A DNA stretch of 64,000 nucleotides. It comes from Chrysogorgia sp. JL179-B06. Taxonomy: Eukaryota > Cnidaria > Anthozoa > Scleralcyonacea > Chrysogorgiidae. The stretch is taken from the NCBI GenBank assembly GCA_035772405.1, contig JAYKKM010000122.1, positions 503,501-567,500 of the forward strand. Direction: 5' to 3'. Of this stretch, positions 61,518 to 64,000 are shown piece after piece. The first letter of the stretch is position 1, and each line of letters begins with the position of its first letter. The notes under the pieces were generated by a model, which was not told where the DNA came from, did not search any database, and worked only from the letters and a program-made list of their open reading frames with translations. The translations under genes were made by a program, and so were the position numbers.

Positions 61518-61810
61518 GTATGAAACACTTTTTTCCTACTATTTTCCATACTTTCTACTCTTCCAGTTTCTTTCTCCATATCATATCTTGTTCCTTCCTT
61601 CTCTTTTCCTTCTTCTATTCAGTTATCGTGTGTTTTTTTCCCTTTCTCATCCCTCTCGTTTTCAGAAGCCATATGGATTTTTCCAGATATTTTCCCTTCC
61701 TCAGAGAGTGAAACGAAAAGTGACTTTTTTTCATTCTCTGGCGATGGGCTTTCGCTTCAAACGTTAGATCTGCACCTATACACCATTTCGGCAGTACACC
61801 AACCTTTTAG
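61518..61810 (+). mobile_element. PLE 3' UTR fragment, degenerate
   Basis: Contains CTGGCGA-TGGGC..GCTT-CAAACGTTA (61739-61767) and 'caccatttcggcagtacacc', the PLE tail seen at 38640 and 41431. The hammerhead-like core is mutated (CTGGCGA and CAAA). Confidence 0.45.
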
Positions 61811-62157
61811 AGTTTTGAATTACTATGTAATTATATTACGTTTTATATTACGTTTTATATATTGTCCGTGTATCGAAAAGTATTTGTTCTCGGTCTCTGC
61901 ACAAACGACCCCTAGCACCTATGGTCTCATCTTCGCTCCCCCGACCGTTATGAAAAGACCCTGGTGCATTACAATCGATCTTTTACAATGCATTACAATC
62001 TTTTTGGCACTATGGCTGAGGAGCAACCTCGTACCCAGTGGAGATGAGATATCCTGGATGTGCAACTTCGGTACATTTCTGATACCTATAGCGCTATATA
62101 TTTCAATAACGTTGCATTATGTTTCTTTTTTCTTAATATCTTTTAACCATTTGTCAG

Positions 62158-62352
62158 TCTTCACCAATCAAAGCTTTTCTCGGAGGACTATCGTCGGCAA
62201 GGTTTGCAAAATCTTCCGACGGAGACAATGAAGAAGGAGAAGATGGAGATACAGGAAACTTGATTAAAGCGTTTACTAGCGATGTCAAATTGTTTGGGAA
62301 AGTTATATCAATGTTGCTTGAAAATTGCCCAAGTTCAAGTAAAATTCCACAG
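62158..62352 (+). CDS. Receptor exon: kinase-like activation segment and alphaF
   Basis: Acceptor ttgtcag, donor gttagt; phase 0 in and out, 65 codons. SSPIKAFLGGLSSARFAKSS takes the place of 'V-K-I-x-D-F-G-L-x-x-x'; the DFG aspartate is leucine (LGG). After an acidic insert (DGDNEEGEDGD) comes FTSDVKLFGKVISMLLENC, which matches 'x-S-D-V-W-S-F-G-V-x-L-W-E' of alphaF. No APE motif is obvious. The rest of the C-lobe must be downstream; I see no further exon before the window ends. Confidence 0.78.
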
Positions 62353-62955
62353 GTTAGTTTAAAATTCATCAACTTGCATCGACATCGAATTAGAAATGAA
62401 CAACATTCCCAGAACTAGTTCCAATCCAATATATATACCCGCAGCGTCTATTTTTACAGGTATATAACGTTAGTTCGAGTATCTTTGTCCATGTAGCTCA
62501 ATGGTTAGAGAATCTCTCTCCCTCTCCCTCCTCCCTTGCTCTATTCGTATAAATATTACCCCTATATTATAAATGATAATTGATATACCAGCAAATTACT
62601 TTAAATCATTAGATGAATAAAACTGTCAAATTAATAAAAATATTAAAATACTAAAAATACTACAAGAAAGAACTAAAGATTGCGGACTAAAGAACCGTAA
62701 GCAGCATTAACCAAGAACTCAAGAGCATTGCATCCGACATTGAGATCAGCTACAGAGTATAAACGATGGCAACAAAGCACTGAGAGACCATAAGGACAAC
62801 TTTATTAATAATCTATCCTGAAGACTTATAATTCCTGCCAAAAGCAATTTGGTCTCGTCAGTAAGCACATTTAGAGAATATTAAGAACAATTAAGCATCA
62901 GTGGAAAAACTCCCATTCCGTAATCGACTTTATCAATAAGAAGTTATTATCTTTT
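62353..62955. other. Intronic or 3' DNA, nothing recognised
   Basis: AT-rich; a short tRNA-like box (tgtagctcaatggttagaga, 62495) is present without the rest of a tRNA, probably a SINE remnant. Confidence 0.4.
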
Positions 62956-62959
62956 TTGA

Positions 62960-63330
62960 CATTGTCGATTTTGCCTTTCTATCTCCGAAACACTGCTCAT
63001 AAACTCGATAGACTACGTGCCAGCCAGTTCGTCAGAGTTCCGTCGCTATTGTTCGACAAGGAGAACCCGTGGTCTAAAAGAAATAGCAGCTCATTGTTCG
63101 ATGTAACATGGGTAGTTATAACGGCGCTAAGGTCTGCGAGCTGGTTGGCCTATACCAACTGCATAACTTCACGAGTAAATTCGTTAACCACAATAACATC
63201 GGACTATATAGAGACTATGGCCTCGCCGTTTTTAAGTACAGGTTGGGACCAAGAACAGGGGATAGAACCAGAAAAATGTTTATCGATGCTTTTAAATTTC
63301 CAGAACAAGACACATATATTTATTAATATT
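62960..63330 (+). pseudogene. YRDDGL-type reverse transcriptase, second fragment
   Basis: Across two frames: SSLFDVTWV (63090), then TMGSYNGAKVCELVGLYQLH and IGLYRDYGLAVFKYRLGPRT with DRTRKMFIDAFK (63103-63326). These correspond to the FDVTMGSFDGAE and GLYRDDGL motifs of the copy at 53720. The second catalytic Asp reads Tyr (YRDY), so this copy is inactive as well as truncated. Confidence 0.6.
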
Positions 63331-63359
63331 ACAGTAATTATCATAAATTAGGTTGAAAA

Positions 63360-63600
63360 ACTTTCGTTTTTCTAGAAAAGCCCAAATTGCACGCCCGCGT
63401 AGCATCATGAAAATTCATAATGCCACCAATCGCAGAGTTTTTTTATGAAATCAAATCAAACTTGGCGTGTGAGTGGATCTCGTGTGCCTAGCGCTTGTCA
63501 ATTTTCAACTTTATTTTTGCGTTACCGCGTGTGTCGTGTTTTTCGATTCACGACTTCAACAGTCTTGATACGTCCCCTTTTGACTGGGCCGGACAGAAAA
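63360..63600 (-). repeat. Dispersed repeat, inverted relative to 14695-14900
   Basis: The blocks caccaatcgcagagtttttt, gaaatcaaatcaaacttggc and gactgggccggacag match the complement of sequence at 14695-14900. Family unknown. Confidence 0.5.
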
Positions 63601-63689
63601 TATTTAACCTCCATAATGAGAAATACTACCCGAGACAGGAAACCCAAAAATCCACCTCTATACATAAATGCGCAATCAAACCTTAATGG

Positions 63690-64000
63690 ATCTGATGTTA
63701 TGAGGATTATGAACTCGGGTGGTGAATAGTAATGATGTAAATGGCTACTCCGAGTGACGAACCATACCGGACAAGTAGAGAAAACTCTACTTGGCCCGGC
63801 TGGGATTCGACTGAGCTACAGGTCAAGTTGGGAGCAGGTGATCGAATGATGGTACTAGTATCTGTTTCGAAATATCAAATAGCCGAAGTACGATCATTCG
63901 ACCACCTGCTCCCAACTCTGCTCAGTCGGTAGAGCATCCCACTAGCAAACCGAATACCAGCCGGGCTAAGTAGAGTTTTCTCTACTTGTCCGGTATGGTT
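63690..64000. mobile_element. Inverted pair of tRNA-like SINE copies
   Basis: A - strand copy (about 63695-63830, gaactcgggtggtgaatagt to gagctacaggtcaagttggg) and a + strand copy (63900-64000, ending tctacttgtccggtatggtt) share both flanks and heads with the SINE at 18210-18445. The heads have lost part of the T arm or D arm. The right copy is cut by the window edge. Confidence 0.6.

Noticed and set aside
62495..62515. A tRNA gene suggested by a box A-like word
   Set aside because: No box B, anticodon arm or T arm follows; only a short remnant.

Overview
The window looks like metazoan DNA, most likely cnidarian and probably anthozoan (coral or anemone). It is AT-rich and intron-rich. It is crowded with Penelope-like elements (PLEs), LINEs with restriction-like endonucleases, tRNA-like SINEs, foldback MITEs and long (TA)n arrays. 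The species call is inference from this repeat mix and from the kind of receptor encoded; no diagnostic ribosomal or mitochondrial gene is present.

The main host gene is one very long + strand receptor gene that runs off both edges. I recognise 17 exons whose splice phases all agree. They are the end of a CUB domain (1-77), an LRRNT cap (581-695), eight leucine-rich-repeat exons of exactly 72 bp (3695, 4646, 16495, 17399, 17584, 17874, 26694, 26997), a hinge plus TM1 exon (40034-40262), a TM2-TM7 exon (45034-45853), a cytoplasmic tail exon (46251-46477) and four exons of a protein-kinase-like domain (56687, 60881, 61325, 62158). Together they give 2676 nt, or 892 codons, without a stop. The extracellular and 7TM parts are LGR/GRL101-like class A GPCR. 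The intracellular part is a pseudokinase: the glycine loop, VAIK lysine, HRD aspartate and DFG aspartate are all missing. A CUB-LRR-7TM-pseudokinase receptor is the most interesting thing here.

Almost everything else is mobile DNA in the introns. 0.8-6.7 kb: a Tc1/mariner-like derivative, tRNA-like SINE copies, (TA)n arrays and foldback elements. 7-8.75 kb: a GC-richer block ending in a ~105-bp tandem repeat. 8.76-14.16 kb: a broken Polinton/Maverick fragment with two capsid-type genes, an adenain-like protease, small structural genes and a packaging ATPase, but no polymerase or integrase, ending in a 21-bp minisatellite. 16-25.6 kb: interleaved LINE copies, including two closely similar R2/NeSL-like copies on the + strand and a second LINE family on the - strand. 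26.3 kb: a 5S-rRNA-like stretch. 30-37.7 kb: two - strand copies of a third LINE family, one split by a CR1/L2-like insertion. 38.6-44.1, 46.6, 50.6-53.3 and 57-59.1 kb: several PLE copies and fragments. 53.7-55.8 kb: an unusual YRDDGL reverse transcriptase next to a Crypton/DUF3504-type recombinase. 60-64 kb: the end of the visible receptor gene, microsatellites and SINE copies.

A second theme is a set of hammerhead-ribozyme-like motifs (CTGANGA, hairpin, GAAA, short palindrome, then UH) at the 3' ends of PLE copies and in a related repeat family, including one head-to-head palindromic pair at 44.4-44.6 kb.
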